Source: a virus. From it: a stretch of 40,096 nt of DNA. The translations under genes were made by a program, and so were the position numbers. Where the stretch lies: the IMG/VR virus record IMGVR_UViG_3300036859_000445, positions 1-40,096 of that record, one strand, 5' to 3'. Positions 7,032-14,998 of this stretch are shown here, piece by piece. The notes under the pieces are model-generated. The model searched no databases. It worked only from the letters and a program-made list of their open reading frames with translations, and was not told the DNA's origin. The first letter of the stretch is position 1. Every line of letters starts with the position of its first letter.

Positions 7032-7334
7032 TTATCTTATTTTGCCTGTGTGGAGCTTTAATTCTTCAGCGTACGCTTTCTGAAAATTTTGTCTTTTGGC
7101 ATAAGCTCTTCTTTCGGATTTAATCATACCACCCCACACACCATGTTCCTCGTGATGTTGGATGGCGTAGTCGAGACATTCTTGCTTGACAGGACAAGTA
7201 TCGCATACTTTTCTAGCTGTAGCAACTACTCTTCTACTATTTCCACCGTTTTCTGGGAAGAAGGCGTCATTATTTGAACCTTTGCAGGCAGCTTGTTTCA
7301 TCCATTCTTCATATTGAGAAGGGTACAGACTCAC
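7032..7334 (-). CDS. whiB: WhiB-family transcription factor
   Basis: 100 residues with the four conserved cysteines of WhiB proteins: C17, then C44-x2-C47-x5-C53 (VCDTCPVKQECLDYA), and the GVWGG turn at 65-69, followed by a basic tail. WhiB proteins hold a 4Fe-4S cluster and modulate the main sigma factor; the family is confined to actinobacteria and their phages, which is the best host indicator here. The GTG start overlaps the upstream stop as GTGA. Phage WhiB can repress host whiB genes; that role is inference. Confidence 0.93.
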   Translation of the reverse strand: MSLYPSQYEEWMKQAACKGSNNDAFFPENGGNSRRVVATARKVCDTCPVKQECLDYAIQHHEEHGVWGGMIKSERRAYAKRQNFQKAYAEELKLHTGKIR

Positions 7335-7498
7335 CAGGAGTCCACCATTTTCAGCACTTGAGCTTTCTCACCTAACTGACGAGATTCAGCTACGAAATCC
7401 TCCGCTTCTTCAACAGTCTTAAAAGGACCGTAGAGAAGATCATTGTTTACGAGGACTCCGTATATTTCCACTTTCTTAGGAAGGAAGGCCTTGACCAT
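7331..7498 (-). CDS. 55-aa hypothetical protein
   Basis: A short gene with a beta-beta-alpha look (KKVEIYGVLVNNDLLYGPF then EEAEDFVAESRQLGEKAQV), reminiscent of small phage proteins with a sheet followed by a helix. Its stop overlaps the WhiB GTG start, coupling the two. No function known. Confidence 0.6.
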   Translation of the reverse strand: MVKAFLPKKVEIYGVLVNNDLLYGPFKTVEEAEDFVAESRQLGEKAQVLKMVDSW

Positions 7499-7509
7499 TA
7501 ATTCCAATT

Positions 7510-8016
7510 CTAGAACGGGGGTTCAACAGGAATACTACCGCCATTTACTGCAGGAACAGTCTTAAAAGGATCCACTTGAGAAGCGCTCATAGAAACAGGA
7601 GCACCCCCCTGATGCGCCTTCATACCGAGAACTTCATTGCGGTCAGTCCCCTGATAAGGCTTGATTCCAATCTTAAGCCATACCATTCGGTCTATCATCA
7701 TTTGAGCAATCTGCTCATCTGATGGGTCATGTTCAAGAACTTCCATCGTAATACCAAGGGAAGCCATGTCCTTGAAAAAGAAGGCTAGAGCGTTGGGATT
7801 CTCAGGACTAAGTGTAATTCGGTTCCATACCTTGGCACCAGCTTTTGGACCTTCTGCAATTTCAAATTTGATGGTCCACATACGCTTACCACCAGCAGAA
7901 GGCGTAGTTCCTACTTCAGTTACCTTACCGAGGTATTCGCCAGAAGGAAGAACCTCCCAACTGACGTCCGCACTCTGAGCAATCTTCTGAAGCTCTGCAA
8001 AACTCATGCTACTCAC
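7510..8016 (-). CDS. DUF669-like single-strand DNA-binding accessory protein
   Basis: 168 residues. The GEYLGKVTEVGTTPSAGGKRMWTIKFEIAEGPKAGAKVWNRITLSPENPNALAFFFKDMASLGI core matches, by eye, the OB-like layout of DUF669 proteins that accompany phage RecA-like or Sak4 recombinases, with an acidic hydrophobic C-terminus (PVEPPF) like that of SSBs. The GTG start has AAGGAAG at 7 nt; an ATG three codons later is possible. Context beside the Sak4-like ATPase and the RecB-like nuclease supports a role in recombination or replication. Confidence 0.6.
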   Translation of the reverse strand: MSSMSFAELQKIAQSADVSWEVLPSGEYLGKVTEVGTTPSAGGKRMWTIKFEIAEGPKAGAKVWNRITLSPENPNALAFFFKDMASLGITMEVLEHDPSDEQIAQMMIDRMVWLKIGIKPYQGTDRNEVLGMKAHQGGAPVSMSASQVDPFKTVPAVNGGSIPVEPPF

Positions 8017-8173
8017 TTATTAACTTCCTTTCATATTCTACTTCGATTGAATACATTTCTTGTGAAGCAAGAATTGTTCTCTGATAGTGCATTTCAGCAG
8101 ATTCATCGGGTTTCTTACTAGAAACAAGTTCAGTGTGCCACACCTGCCAAGTTGGATCATCTCGATAGTTCAT
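8009..8173 (-). CDS. 54-aa hypothetical protein
   Basis: A short gene between the Sak4-like ATPase and the DUF669-like gene. It overlaps the ATPase stop as ATGA and runs into the next start. The N-terminus has DDPTWQVWH and the rest is helical and charged. No family recognised; an ATG two codons upstream (8179) is an alternative start. Confidence 0.55.
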   Translation of the reverse strand: MNYRDDPTWQVWHTELVSSKKPDESAEMHYQRTILASQEMYSIEVEYERKLISE

Positions 8174-8868
8174 TGACATACTAGTTCCAACATTTCAGTT
8201 AGATTTGGATTAGTGATGATGACAGGAAAAACTCCGGTTCTATCTCCTGCTGCGAATCTATCATGCGGTTTGGTGAGTAAGGCGTTAGAGAATTTACCAT
8301 CTTCTCCCCAAGAACCTTTAAGGTACCCTAGCACATCAATATAATAGGGGAGACTTGTAGCAAGTTGGCCCTGGACATAGGGGACCGACTGACCAGCTTG
8401 ATTCTCCTTCGTCATGGCAGTGATAATAACACATTGAAGCGGCTTAGTAGGATGAACAAGGAGATCACGATATTGCCGAACTAGGGTTGACATCTCACGT
8501 AATAGGGTTCCCCAGTCTTGTAATTTTAGTTGTTCTGTACCGACAATAGCATCAACACATCTTTGTTGAGATTCAGAGATTGAATCAATGGCTACAGAAT
8601 TAAATGGATGCTTCCCGGAAGCTAACCATTGATACGCCATCTTCAAAGTATTGAAATCACGAATGTAAGCTATGCAAGTTTCCCAAGAACCATCATCTAC
8701 TGGGGGCGCACCCTCAGTAGGTTTCCAATAAGTCTTCTTTGATTTTAAAAATCGAGTGTTAGATTCTGCATCAAGAATCAGTCTTGGAGCGGGGGCTGAA
8801 TCTGCAAGCCAAGTTTTACCTGCTTTAGAAGGTCCGTGGAAAAGAAAACTAACTCCACACTCACTCAT
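8170..8868 (-). CDS. Sak4-like RecA-fold ATPase (phage nucleotide-binding protein)
   Basis: 232 residues. Walker A is FHGPSKAGKTW (residues 10-20) and Walker B is FNSVAIDSI (residues 89-97). The compact RecA core and length match Sak4/AAA_24 proteins, which promote single-strand annealing or strand exchange in phage recombination. A DUF669-like gene lies two genes downstream, the usual partner. A RecB-like exonuclease is encoded upstream, giving a plausible recombination set together with the RuvC-like resolvase. Confidence 0.75.
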   Translation of the reverse strand: MSECGVSFLFHGPSKAGKTWLADSAPAPRLILDAESNTRFLKSKKTYWKPTEGAPPVDDGSWETCIAYIRDFNTLKMAYQWLASGKHPFNSVAIDSISESQQRCVDAIVGTEQLKLQDWGTLLREMSTLVRQYRDLLVHPTKPLQCVIITAMTKENQAGQSVPYVQGQLATSLPYYIDVLGYLKGSWGEDGKFSNALLTKPHDRFAAGDRTGVFPVIITNPNLTEMLELVCQ

Positions 8869-8977
8869 CTTCGTCAGATTCTATTTCTCCAGTGCTACCA
8901 CATGCTTCACAAGAATGTTCATAACCCATATCACAATAAATATAACCTAAGCCTTCACAGGTTCTACATTCACTCAT
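8861..8977 (-). CDS. 38-aa DnaJ-type zinc-finger microprotein
   Basis: A tiny gene holding CRTCEGLGYI and CEACGSTGEI, two CxxCxGxG repeats as in the zinc domain of DnaJ, plus an extra Cys, and an acidic tail (ESDEDE). The start overlaps the upstream stop as TAATG and the end overlaps the ATPase gene. The repeat pattern makes coding highly likely. It may bind an unfolded or partner protein, but no role is known. Confidence 0.7.
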   Translation of the reverse strand: MSECRTCEGLGYIYCDMGYEHSCEACGSTGEIESDEDE

Positions 8978-9078
8978 TAGAATACCCACTTAATAGCAGT
9001 GACAAGAACACCCAATGAAGCAATTACTCCAGCCCAACAAAGAACTAGTAAAGAGATGTTAATCAGGAGCTTCTGCAT
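8977..9078 (-). CDS. 33-aa single-span membrane peptide
   Basis: A tiny gene encoding one hydrophobic helix (INISLLVLCWAGVIASLGVL) with a basic end on both sides. Both ends form TAATG overlaps with neighbours, which supports translation. Possible roles include a membrane-acting peptide, but nothing in the sequence specifies one. Confidence 0.55.
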   Translation of the reverse strand: MQKLLINISLLVLCWAGVIASLGVLVTAIKWVF

Positions 9079-9980
9079 TACTCTTCACCCTTAGTTTCAT
9101 ATCTTGCATAGGGGTTTGTCTTCTGGAAGTTATCCTTCAAGAAATCTTCAAAGTGACTTCCATCATCCATCATCGGGCATACAACCCTAAATTCGCATTT
9201 CCAAGAACACATCGAGGAGGGGCTAGGATAGCAAACTGTTCTATCGCTTTCTCCCTCCTTCAGACGGTCACGTGTTCGAAGGATATCAGAAATTTCACCA
9301 TGAATGCGTTCATAGAAATTACGTAGTTCCTCGTCACTAACGTACATTTCAACTGAGTCATAGAACGGAGGCTTGGCACGTCCTGTTCTAAGGACCTTCT
9401 TCAAAAGTCTCCAGTAGCAGTACTGGATAGCTTCATTCCCATTAAGCTTCTGAAGGAGTAAGTAAGTAGGACCTTGTTCATTAAGATCTAGCATCGGATC
9501 ATTGAATGAGGCAGCGGTTTTGAAGTCGATAAGTACGCTCAACCCATCTGAACGTCGCTTACCAATTGCATCACGCTTACCTCGAAGCCAAACTGCTTCT
9601 CCTCTGATATTGATAGGAGCTTCAATTTCAGCTTCTGCTTCGATGATGTCTAAATCTGAGTCAACACCTTCTACGGAGACCCAATCAAAATAGCCTTCTA
9701 CCATTATTCGAGCAAGCTTAGCTTCCTTGTCGAAGGCTTCCATGTCTTCTATATCAACTACTTTGCGGTCTTCAGCAATACTAATTTCAAGAACTGACAT
9801 TGCATCAAGTTCAGTCCCACCAGGTGTGTAATATGCTGCGAGACAAGCGTGAATGCGAGTACCGAGAGCTAGAGGACCAATCTTCTTTTCAGCAGAAGCT
9901 AGTCCTAAGAAATATTTGAGGTACCACTTCCTTTTACATTGTTTGAAATCTTGGATTTCCGAATTACTACAGACCTGCAC
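9078..9980 (-). CDS. RecB/Cas4-like PD-(D/E)XK exonuclease with Fe-S cluster
   Basis: 300 residues from a GTG at 9980, which has AAAGGA five bases upstream; an ATG at 10034 would add 18 residues of unlikely composition. Near the N-terminus, QCKRKWYLKY gives the first Fe-S cysteine, and CSWKCEFRVVCP near the C-terminus gives the other three, the AddB/Cas4 arrangement. The nuclease core has GTRIHACL, GKRDAIGK and VLIDFKTA, the D..DxK catalytic pattern. It is expected to resect DNA ends for the Sak4-type recombination genes downstream. Confidence 0.8.
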   Translation of the reverse strand: MQVCSNSEIQDFKQCKRKWYLKYFLGLASAEKKIGPLALGTRIHACLAAYYTPGGTELDAMSVLEISIAEDRKVVDIEDMEAFDKEAKLARIMVEGYFDWVSVEGVDSDLDIIEAEAEIEAPINIRGEAVWLRGKRDAIGKRRSDGLSVLIDFKTAASFNDPMLDLNEQGPTYLLLQKLNGNEAIQYCYWRLLKKVLRTGRAKPPFYDSVEMYVSDEELRNFYERIHGEISDILRTRDRLKEGESDRTVCYPSPSSMCSWKCEFRVVCPMMDDGSHFEDFLKDNFQKTNPYARYETKGEE

Positions 9981-10045
9981 GGGATTCCTTTCTTGGCTCC
10001 TGGACACGTCACAGAAGTGCTCCCTTCTCTCCATGATATCACACT

Positions 10046-10195
10046 TCAGTCATGTAAGGAAGGACGAATCTTCCGGCCCACCCACATTTCAAGGCACTCC
10101 CATGAGCAAAACGAACGAAGTTGCTTGATACCAAATCTCAACTCAAGTGGGGTTTTAAGTACACCTCGGCAAAAACTACAATCTGGCGTTCTCAT
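10046..10195 (-). CDS. 49-aa zinc-knuckle protein
   Basis: A short gene with CSFCRGVL at residues 6-13 and CSWEC around residues 30-34, forming a treble-clef-like zinc site, then an aromatic MWVGRKIRP segment. The start overlaps the upstream stop as ATGA. The pattern resembles MYM/FCS-type zinc fingers. Function unknown. Confidence 0.6.
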   Translation of the reverse strand: MRTPDCSFCRGVLKTPLELRFGIKQLRSFCSWECLEMWVGRKIRPSLHD

Positions 10196-10404
10196 TTCTG
10201 AACTCCTAACTGGTCTAAAGCCCATTTACTAATTTCTACAAGTCCATCTGCAACCCCAGGCATGTGCAAATCCGTAGCCATAACTTGAGCAAGTGCCAAT
10301 ATTGAAGTCACAACACTAAACACAACTACTCGTTCATGAGAAACTTCGGGGTTAGCTTCATGGTACTCCATGCTACAGATTTGCAGGCACTCGATCATAT
10401 TCAT
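10192..10404 (-). CDS. 70-aa helical hypothetical protein
   Basis: Mostly helical; a central hydrophobic stretch VVFSVVTSILALAQVMA could be a buried helix or a weak membrane segment. The ATG overlaps the upstream stop as ATGA. No family recognised. Confidence 0.55.
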   Translation of the reverse strand: MNMIECLQICSMEYHEANPEVSHERVVVFSVVTSILALAQVMATDLHMPGVADGLVEISKWALDQLGVQK

Positions 10405-11069
10405 AGGTAATTCTTGAGTCTTTCAGTTTGCCAAGTTTGTTCAGCAGACCAAGCAGCAGACCAAGCAGCAGACCAAGCAGCAGACCAAGCAGCAGACTCA
10501 GCAGCAGACCTAGCAGCAGACTCAGCAGCAGACCAAGCAGCAGACCAAGCAGCAGACCAAGCAGCAGACCTAGCAGCAGACCAAGCAGCAGACTCAGCAG
10601 CAGACCTAGCAGCAGACTCAGCAGCAGACCTAGCAGCAGACTCAGCAGCAGACTCAGCAGCAAACAATTCTTCTCTTGTCGCCTTTCCTAATGCAAATTT
10701 CCTAGCTACTTCAATAGAATCCCGTAATGTGTCGTTATTTGGAAACAGATTTTCAAAATTATGTAGTACATGCTCAGTACAATCTATTGCAAAAAGACGA
10801 GCATTTTTCTCGTTCCATTGTGTCTTTTTTATCAGTCTAGCAGATTCAACTACTAATTTATCTCCATTATCAACAGTTTTGCCTTTGATTTCTACAACCC
10901 AAATCTCTGGACCTAGCCATGAAAAAAGTTGATCCAACTTACAAACATGGTAACCTTGTACACAAGGAATAGGATTAATAGGTGGTGTCCATTTCCTGTA
11001 AGGCCACTGTCCGTTTCCTCCGTGGTATGGCATTCGATTCTTATTAAGAACCTTGTACAGTATTTCCAT
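10401..11069 (-). CDS. DUF7666-like protein with Ala/Ser/Trp/Arg tandem repeats
   Basis: 222 residues. Residues 1-105 contain KVLNKNRMPYHGGNGQWPYRKW, PCVQGYHVCK and WVVEIKGKTVDNGDKLVVESARLI, a layout I recognise as the DUF7666-type phage domain of unknown function. From about residue 140 the chain consists of about 18 four-residue units SAA(W/E/R), encoded by 12-bp DNA repeats, before a short polar tail. The repeat would form an extended Ala-rich helix with Trp/Arg/Glu on one face. Repeat number probably varies between relatives. Confidence 0.7.
   Translation of the reverse strand: MEILYKVLNKNRMPYHGGNGQWPYRKWTPPINPIPCVQGYHVCKLDQLFSWLGPEIWVVEIKGKTVDNGDKLVVESARLIKKTQWNEKNARLFAIDCTEHVLHNFENLFPNNDTLRDSIEVARKFALGKATREELFAAESAAESAARSAAESAARSAAESAAWSAARSAAWSAAWSAAWSAAESAARSAAESAAWSAAWSAAWSAAWSAEQTWQTERLKNYL
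10441..10662. repeat. 12-bp tandem repeat array (about 18 units)
   Basis: On the plus strand, units of CAGCAGAC followed by CAAG, TCAG or CTAG repeat about 18 times without spacers. Because 12 is a multiple of 3, all six frames stay open, giving spurious Leu-rich and Ser/Arg-rich frames. The array encodes the helical tail of the leftward DUF7666-like gene. Unit variants alternate rather than cluster, suggesting repeated slippage or unequal exchange. Confidence 0.9.
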
Positions 11070-12790
11070 CAGATATTCTCTCCCTTAATAAGTTTCCTGA
11101 GTGTGTCCTTGTCCTTTACAATCTGTTCAAGTGCGTCAGCTTTTCCTTCGAGCACCTGAAGTTGACCAATTTCAACACTGTTGTTACTAAGATAATCTAC
11201 TACAAGCACAGAGTCAAACTTCTCGCTGCCGATTCGGTGTATTCGTCCTATTGCTTGGGTCATATCTACGTTCGACCATGAGCGTTGAAGGAAGATACCT
11301 ATTCTTCCTCTATTCAAATTCAGACCTGTTCCGCCAGCAGCTATCACGACAAGAATTATATCAACCTTCCCGTTCATGAACGAGTCAATAGCTGCCTGTC
11401 GCTGGTCAACCGTCTGAAGGCCTTTAATTATTGAGTGATTAATCCCTGCTTTTTCAAGGCGCTTCGAAGTTAACTCAATTAATTGGCGACTTACTGCGAA
11501 AACAACAACGGGCTCATCGTAATCTTCTAGGTCTGTAAGTAGAGCGTCAATTTTATTCGAAGGTTCCTGCATCTTCGGACCTTCAGGTATCATCTCAAGA
11601 ACAGCAGAAGCGTATTGCGTTAACCTGGTGAGTTGCGAAATCGGGTTTTGTGCAATCACTATTCCTTCATCATCCGTTTCAGCATACATCTTCTCACACA
11701 TTGTGGTGTAAGACTTGGTCTGTTTCGGTGACATGTCGATGTAACGTTGTTGACGGATGATAGGAGGTAGTTGGGGAAGTACAACTTTCTTTGGAAGTCG
11801 ACGGAATCTAGGCTCAAAAATAGCTTCGAACTCAGTTTGCATTTCGGGACGCAACCCCCAAACCTCAAGCGCTCCCCATACGTTTAAATGACTTAGTGTG
11901 TAGCGATCAATGAAGGCTGACTTCACAGGCCACTCTTCAGGAGCAATAAAATGAAGGATAGGAAAGAGAGTGTCTAACTGATTCGTGAGAGGAGTACCAG
12001 TAAGGGCGAATCTGTATTGCACAGAAGACTGGTGGGACAGGAACCAAGCCGATCTAGTCTGCTTTGACTTACAATCTTTTAACTTGTGAGCTTCATCAGC
12101 AATAACAACTTCGAAGTTAAAGCTGTTAAGTTCCTTCTCTTGCTTTTCTTTTTCGGTCAAGGACAAGGAACCGTACGGCGCAAGTCGGGAATGAACTCTA
12201 AGAGATTCCCAGTTGATAATACACCAAGAGCCTGGAACTTTCTTAGCTGCTGCAAAGGTTCTTGCTCGTTGTGTAGTTGTTCCTCCAATAACAAATGTAG
12301 ATTCTTTTGGAGCCCACTTCGCAAGTTCTCTTTGCCAAGAGATTTTCACGCTATTGGGACAGATGATTAGCTTGTGTCCCTGAACCTTCGAAAGTAAAAC
12401 AGCTTGAATAGCTTGTAAACTTTTTCCCGCCCCGACAGGGTCAGCAAGTATTGCGTGCTTAGCAACAGATAAGAAATGTGCTCCTGCTCGCTGATAATCA
12501 AACATTTGAGAGTGTTCAAATGAGTCATCAGTGAGAGCTAAACGCATCTCCATGCACGGCTGCACTCGTTCTGAAATTTCTCGCTTAGCCCAAGCTACTA
12601 ATTCCGGGCCAACCTGAAGCTGCTGCCCGAACGTTGTTCGGAGTTGTTTGCACGCAGCAAAACTAATTGGGAAGGTCCAACAGACTTTGTTCTTATCCCA
12701 TCTTCGGCCTGGAATTTCCTTTGCATATTCTGATTCAGCCCGGTTTATAGTTTTCGAGATGATTCTATTTCCCTCAATTTCAACCCACAC
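11069..12790 (-). CDS. SNF2-family helicase/translocase
   Basis: 573 residues. An N-terminal domain (residues 1-80, with RRWDKNKVCWTFPIS) resembles the HARP-like domain of annealing helicases. The motor has Walker A ADPVGAGKS (116-124), DEAH at 232-235, FALTGTPLTN (motif III), GTGLNLN and QAIGRIHRIG (motif VI). Such proteins translocate on duplex DNA and may regress forks or strip proteins; phage versions are common in replication modules. It sits between ParB-like and nuclease genes. Start ATG; its end overlaps the next gene. Confidence 0.9.
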   Translation of the reverse strand: MWVEIEGNRIISKTINRAESEYAKEIPGRRWDKNKVCWTFPISFAACKQLRTTFGQQLQVGPELVAWAKREISERVQPCMEMRLALTDDSFEHSQMFDYQRAGAHFLSVAKHAILADPVGAGKSLQAIQAVLLSKVQGHKLIICPNSVKISWQRELAKWAPKESTFVIGGTTTQRARTFAAAKKVPGSWCIINWESLRVHSRLAPYGSLSLTEKEKQEKELNSFNFEVVIADEAHKLKDCKSKQTRSAWFLSHQSSVQYRFALTGTPLTNQLDTLFPILHFIAPEEWPVKSAFIDRYTLSHLNVWGALEVWGLRPEMQTEFEAIFEPRFRRLPKKVVLPQLPPIIRQQRYIDMSPKQTKSYTTMCEKMYAETDDEGIVIAQNPISQLTRLTQYASAVLEMIPEGPKMQEPSNKIDALLTDLEDYDEPVVVFAVSRQLIELTSKRLEKAGINHSIIKGLQTVDQRQAAIDSFMNGKVDIILVVIAAGGTGLNLNRGRIGIFLQRSWSNVDMTQAIGRIHRIGSEKFDSVLVVDYLSNNSVEIGQLQVLEGKADALEQIVKDKDTLRKLIKGENI

Positions 12791-12791
12791 A

Positions 12792-12992
12792 CTAATCTTC
12801 TTCCTTGCTCACTCCCATTGGCAAAACCCAAGTAATCATATACTCCTCCCATTCGGCATAAGGAGTGTCGTGAGACTTCATTCTTCGATTCTCACTGGCT
12901 CTGAATACACCATTAATTGGCCAGTACATTTCTCGGGTTCCGTCTTCGAATTCTACGGTGACTCCGATAACTTTCTTACGTTGGGGGTTCAA
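12792..12992 (-). CDS. 66-aa hypothetical protein (TTG start)
   Basis: The beta-rich N-terminus VIGVTVEFEDGTREMYWPINGVF suggests a small sheet. The TTG overlaps the upstream stop as TTGA and has TAGGAG just before it. Function unknown; it ends one base before the SNF2 helicase gene. Confidence 0.5.
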   Translation of the reverse strand: MNPQRKKVIGVTVEFEDGTREMYWPINGVFRASENRRMKSHDTPYAEWEEYMITWVLPMGVSKEED

Positions 12993-13153
12993 TCAACAAC
13001 TCCTACACATAATTTAAAACGATGTTCATCAATTATCTTTTGAACTATTTCAGTGGTGTCATCTTCTTTTAAAGCATAAAACCATCCACATTCACAAACT
13101 ACTCTCCCATATGGATAGGGGGGTTTTCCTCCAATCGCAATAGCTTTACCCAT
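12989..13153 (-). CDS. 54-aa hypothetical protein with CxC
   Basis: A short protein with GRVVCECGWFY and a helical EIVQKIIDEHRFKLC tail, resembling the small phage proteins that pair a CxC turn with a helix. The ATG at 13153 overlaps the upstream stop; an upstream in-frame ATG (13186) lies deeper in the previous gene and is less likely. Confidence 0.5.
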   Translation of the reverse strand: MGKAIAIGGKPPYPYGRVVCECGWFYALKEDDTTEIVQKIIDEHRFKLCVGVVD

Positions 13154-13328
13154 TTTGCACCGCCAACCACAGTTTAAATCTATCACAATTATTCTCTGCG
13201 CTGTACCTAGTTACTGCTGTGTAGAAGGTGTCTCGATCTAGCTCTCCCACTTCACCCTTCCACTGTAGCACATTCGCAATGTGAGATTCAAAGGTTGTTC
13301 CTCTTGGAAGTGACTGAATTCTACCCAC
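13146..13328 (-). CDS. 60-aa hypothetical protein (GTG start)
   Basis: The GTG at 13328 overlaps the upstream stop as TAGTG, with AGGTG upstream; another GTG at 13337 is possible. The sequence (GTTFESHIANVLQWKGEVGELDRDTFYTAVTRYSAEN) is soluble and helical. No family recognised. Confidence 0.5.
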   Translation of the reverse strand: MGRIQSLPRGTTFESHIANVLQWKGEVGELDRDTFYTAVTRYSAENNCDRFKLWLAVQNG

Positions 13329-13516
13329 TAGGAACACCTACAGTACACAGAAATCGGACCTCCACAACTGGCACATATTTCTTGTTCCTTTTCGTAGGGA
13401 GTAGCTGGCGGACTCGTGTCAATCCACGCTGCATCTTGAGGCTTAATTACTTGCTTTTCTGCTTCTCGTTCTTTGAGAAATTCTTCGGTTAGTTTTATCT
13501 TCTTTTTAGAGGGCAT
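13328..13516 (-). CDS. 62-aa protein with C-terminal zinc knuckle
   Basis: A lysine-rich helical N-terminus (KKKIKLTEEFLKEREAEKQ) is followed by a C-terminal CASCGGPISVYCRC, a compact four-cysteine site. AGAGGA precedes the ATG. DNA or RNA binding is possible from the basic helix plus zinc site, but is not established. Confidence 0.6.
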   Translation of the reverse strand: MPSKKKIKLTEEFLKEREAEKQVIKPQDAAWIDTSPPATPYEKEQEICASCGGPISVYCRCS

Positions 13517-13700
13517 AAACGTCCTCTACTTTCGCATAGCCGACCGTCTTACGTTGCTCTAGATTCTCAGTTTCGGTTAGATCAAAGTCAGGAAATACCC
13601 CGAAGAGATGAACCCAATCACCAGTTACCTGTAGTACCTTGAATCTACCTTGCAAACCTGCAATTGCTACTTCATCATTGAACCTTAGTTTACGTTTCAT
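13506..13700 (-). CDS. Small SH3/KOW-like beta protein
   Basis: 64 residues from the ATG at 13700. The sequence FNDEVAIAGLQGRFKVLQVTGDWVHLFGVF has the beta-turn-beta spacing of KOW/SH3-like barrels seen in many small phage proteins. It overlaps the ParB-like gene upstream and the zinc-knuckle gene downstream. Function unknown. Confidence 0.5.
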   Translation of the reverse strand: MKRKLRFNDEVAIAGLQGRFKVLQVTGDWVHLFGVFPDFDLTETENLEQRKTVGYAKVEDVYAL

Positions 13701-14823
13701 TTGTAACAACCCAATTCAACATCTTATTAAAGGCCTCTTCAATTGCTCGGTATTTTACTCCAAAAGCTTCCATCTGCTCTAAAGTATAAACAGTAGTTTC
13801 CATTAGAGTCAAGGCCTGGAAAAGATTAACCCCGGCTGTATGAAGATGAAACTGAGTCTTGTTGAAATTTGCAGTACGGAGGCGCTTCTCTTCTACTTCT
13901 TGACGCTTAGCATTATCTTCTGCTTTCTGACGGAGAAGCATTTCTTCTCTGGCTTTGCGCTGTTCTGCATCAATGCGGAATTGTTCCTTAGCGAGAGTCA
14001 GCTTAGCGGCCGTCTCAGCCTCTCTAGCCTCCTCTTCGATGCGAGCTAACTCTGAAGCATTGGCGGCAGCGAGAGCAGCCCTAGCGGCCCTGTCCTGGGC
14101 AGCCTGTGCCTCACGCTCTGCCCGTAGGAGAGCCTCAGCCTGTCGACGCCCTGCCTCCTCGATCAGTCTAGCCTCTTCCTGCTGACGGGCTAGCTGGATT
14201 GCTCGCTGCTGCTCAGCCGCCTTACGCTTACGTTCTATTGCACGTTCACCAGCTTTGGTGAATTCAGTATCAATTTCATAAGCTTCTGCCCACGCTGTGA
14301 GGGCTGTTTCAGCCTCTTTGAGGCTGAGATGGCCATCACGTACCTGCATCCAAACCGATCCAGCCTCTTCATTGTAATTAGCTAGCGTTGCAGAATCCCG
14401 CAAAACTTTGTCTGCATGTCGAACTTTATCCTCGTCAACTTGGAACATACGAGCAGCTTGCCGGGCTGCTGTACCTGGAGTTCCAACGTTCGCTCCACCC
14501 ATTCGTTCCTTTGCAAGTGGAGCAAAGACATCTCGCCAAACGTGGGCTGCTATCAACGCCTTTTGGTCACTTGTGATTTGGCGCCTGCATTCACCACTAA
14601 TAACAATTCGCATAGGGTCCGAACTTAAAGGAAGGTCTTCATAGACCGGCTCAACACCAGCTTGTAAACAAGCTAGATAACGATTTCGACCATCAATAAT
14701 CTCACCATTTAGAAGTGAAATGGGGTGTAGGAGTCCGTTCTGTCGAATGTCTTCAACGAGAGCTTCGAACTGAACGGTGGACATCATAGGAAGGAATTTG
14801 GCGTACTGATGGATCTCAGTCAT
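13690..14823 (-). CDS. ParB-domain protein with long coiled coil
   Basis: 377 residues. The N-terminus has FEALVEDIRQNGLLHPISLLNGEIIDGRNRYLACLQAG, the ParB/Spo0J nuclease-like (CTP-binding) fold, then a helix-turn-helix-like region with TAARQAARMFQVDEDKVRHADKVL. Residues about 190-320 form a very long Ala/Glu/Arg coiled coil, followed by a helical tail (about 330-377). ParB-like phage proteins act in segregation, transcription control or nicking; no parA was seen, so a regulatory role is more likely. Codon use in the coiled coil is GC-richer than in flanking genes. Confidence 0.8.
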   Translation of the reverse strand: MTEIHQYAKFLPMMSTVQFEALVEDIRQNGLLHPISLLNGEIIDGRNRYLACLQAGVEPVYEDLPLSSDPMRIVISGECRRQITSDQKALIAAHVWRDVFAPLAKERMGGANVGTPGTAARQAARMFQVDEDKVRHADKVLRDSATLANYNEEAGSVWMQVRDGHLSLKEAETALTAWAEAYEIDTEFTKAGERAIERKRKAAEQQRAIQLARQQEEARLIEEAGRRQAEALLRAEREAQAAQDRAARAALAAANASELARIEEEAREAETAAKLTLAKEQFRIDAEQRKAREEMLLRQKAEDNAKRQEVEEKRLRTANFNKTQFHLHTAGVNLFQALTLMETTVYTLEQMEAFGVKYRAIEEAFNKMLNWVVTNET

Positions 14824-14998
14824 TCGTTGTGACCTCAGTAATTGTCATAATTGGTTGACAGTCAGGATCTTGGGTGTTGTTTTTAACCATCTCAGAAACT
14901 ATATGTGTCAATAAAGAAAATTGATTAGGAGTTAAATTAATTTCTATCTCTGCTTCGTAGCAACTATGGATGGTGATTTTATATGGAACCATCACCAC
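14816..14998 (-). CDS. 60-aa hypothetical protein
   Basis: A strand-rich N-terminus (YKITIHSCYEAEIEINLTP) is followed by the helix NQFSLLTHIVSEMVKNN. Two ATGs near the start leave two residues of doubt. It overlaps ParB by a few bases. No function recognised. Confidence 0.5.
   Translation of the reverse strand: MVMVPYKITIHSCYEAEIEINLTPNQFSLLTHIVSEMVKNNTQDPDCQPIMTITEVTTND

Noticed and set aside
10441-10662. CRISPR-like appearance of repeated short units
   Set aside because: Units are contiguous 12-mers without spacers, inside a coding frame, and no cas genes are present apart from a RecB/Cas4-type recombination nuclease.
10373-10932. Open frames of Leu/Gly or Ser/Arg/Pro across the 12-bp repeat array on both strands
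   Set aside because: They arise only because a 12-bp unit keeps every frame open; the minus-strand frame with the DUF7666-like N-terminus is the coding one.
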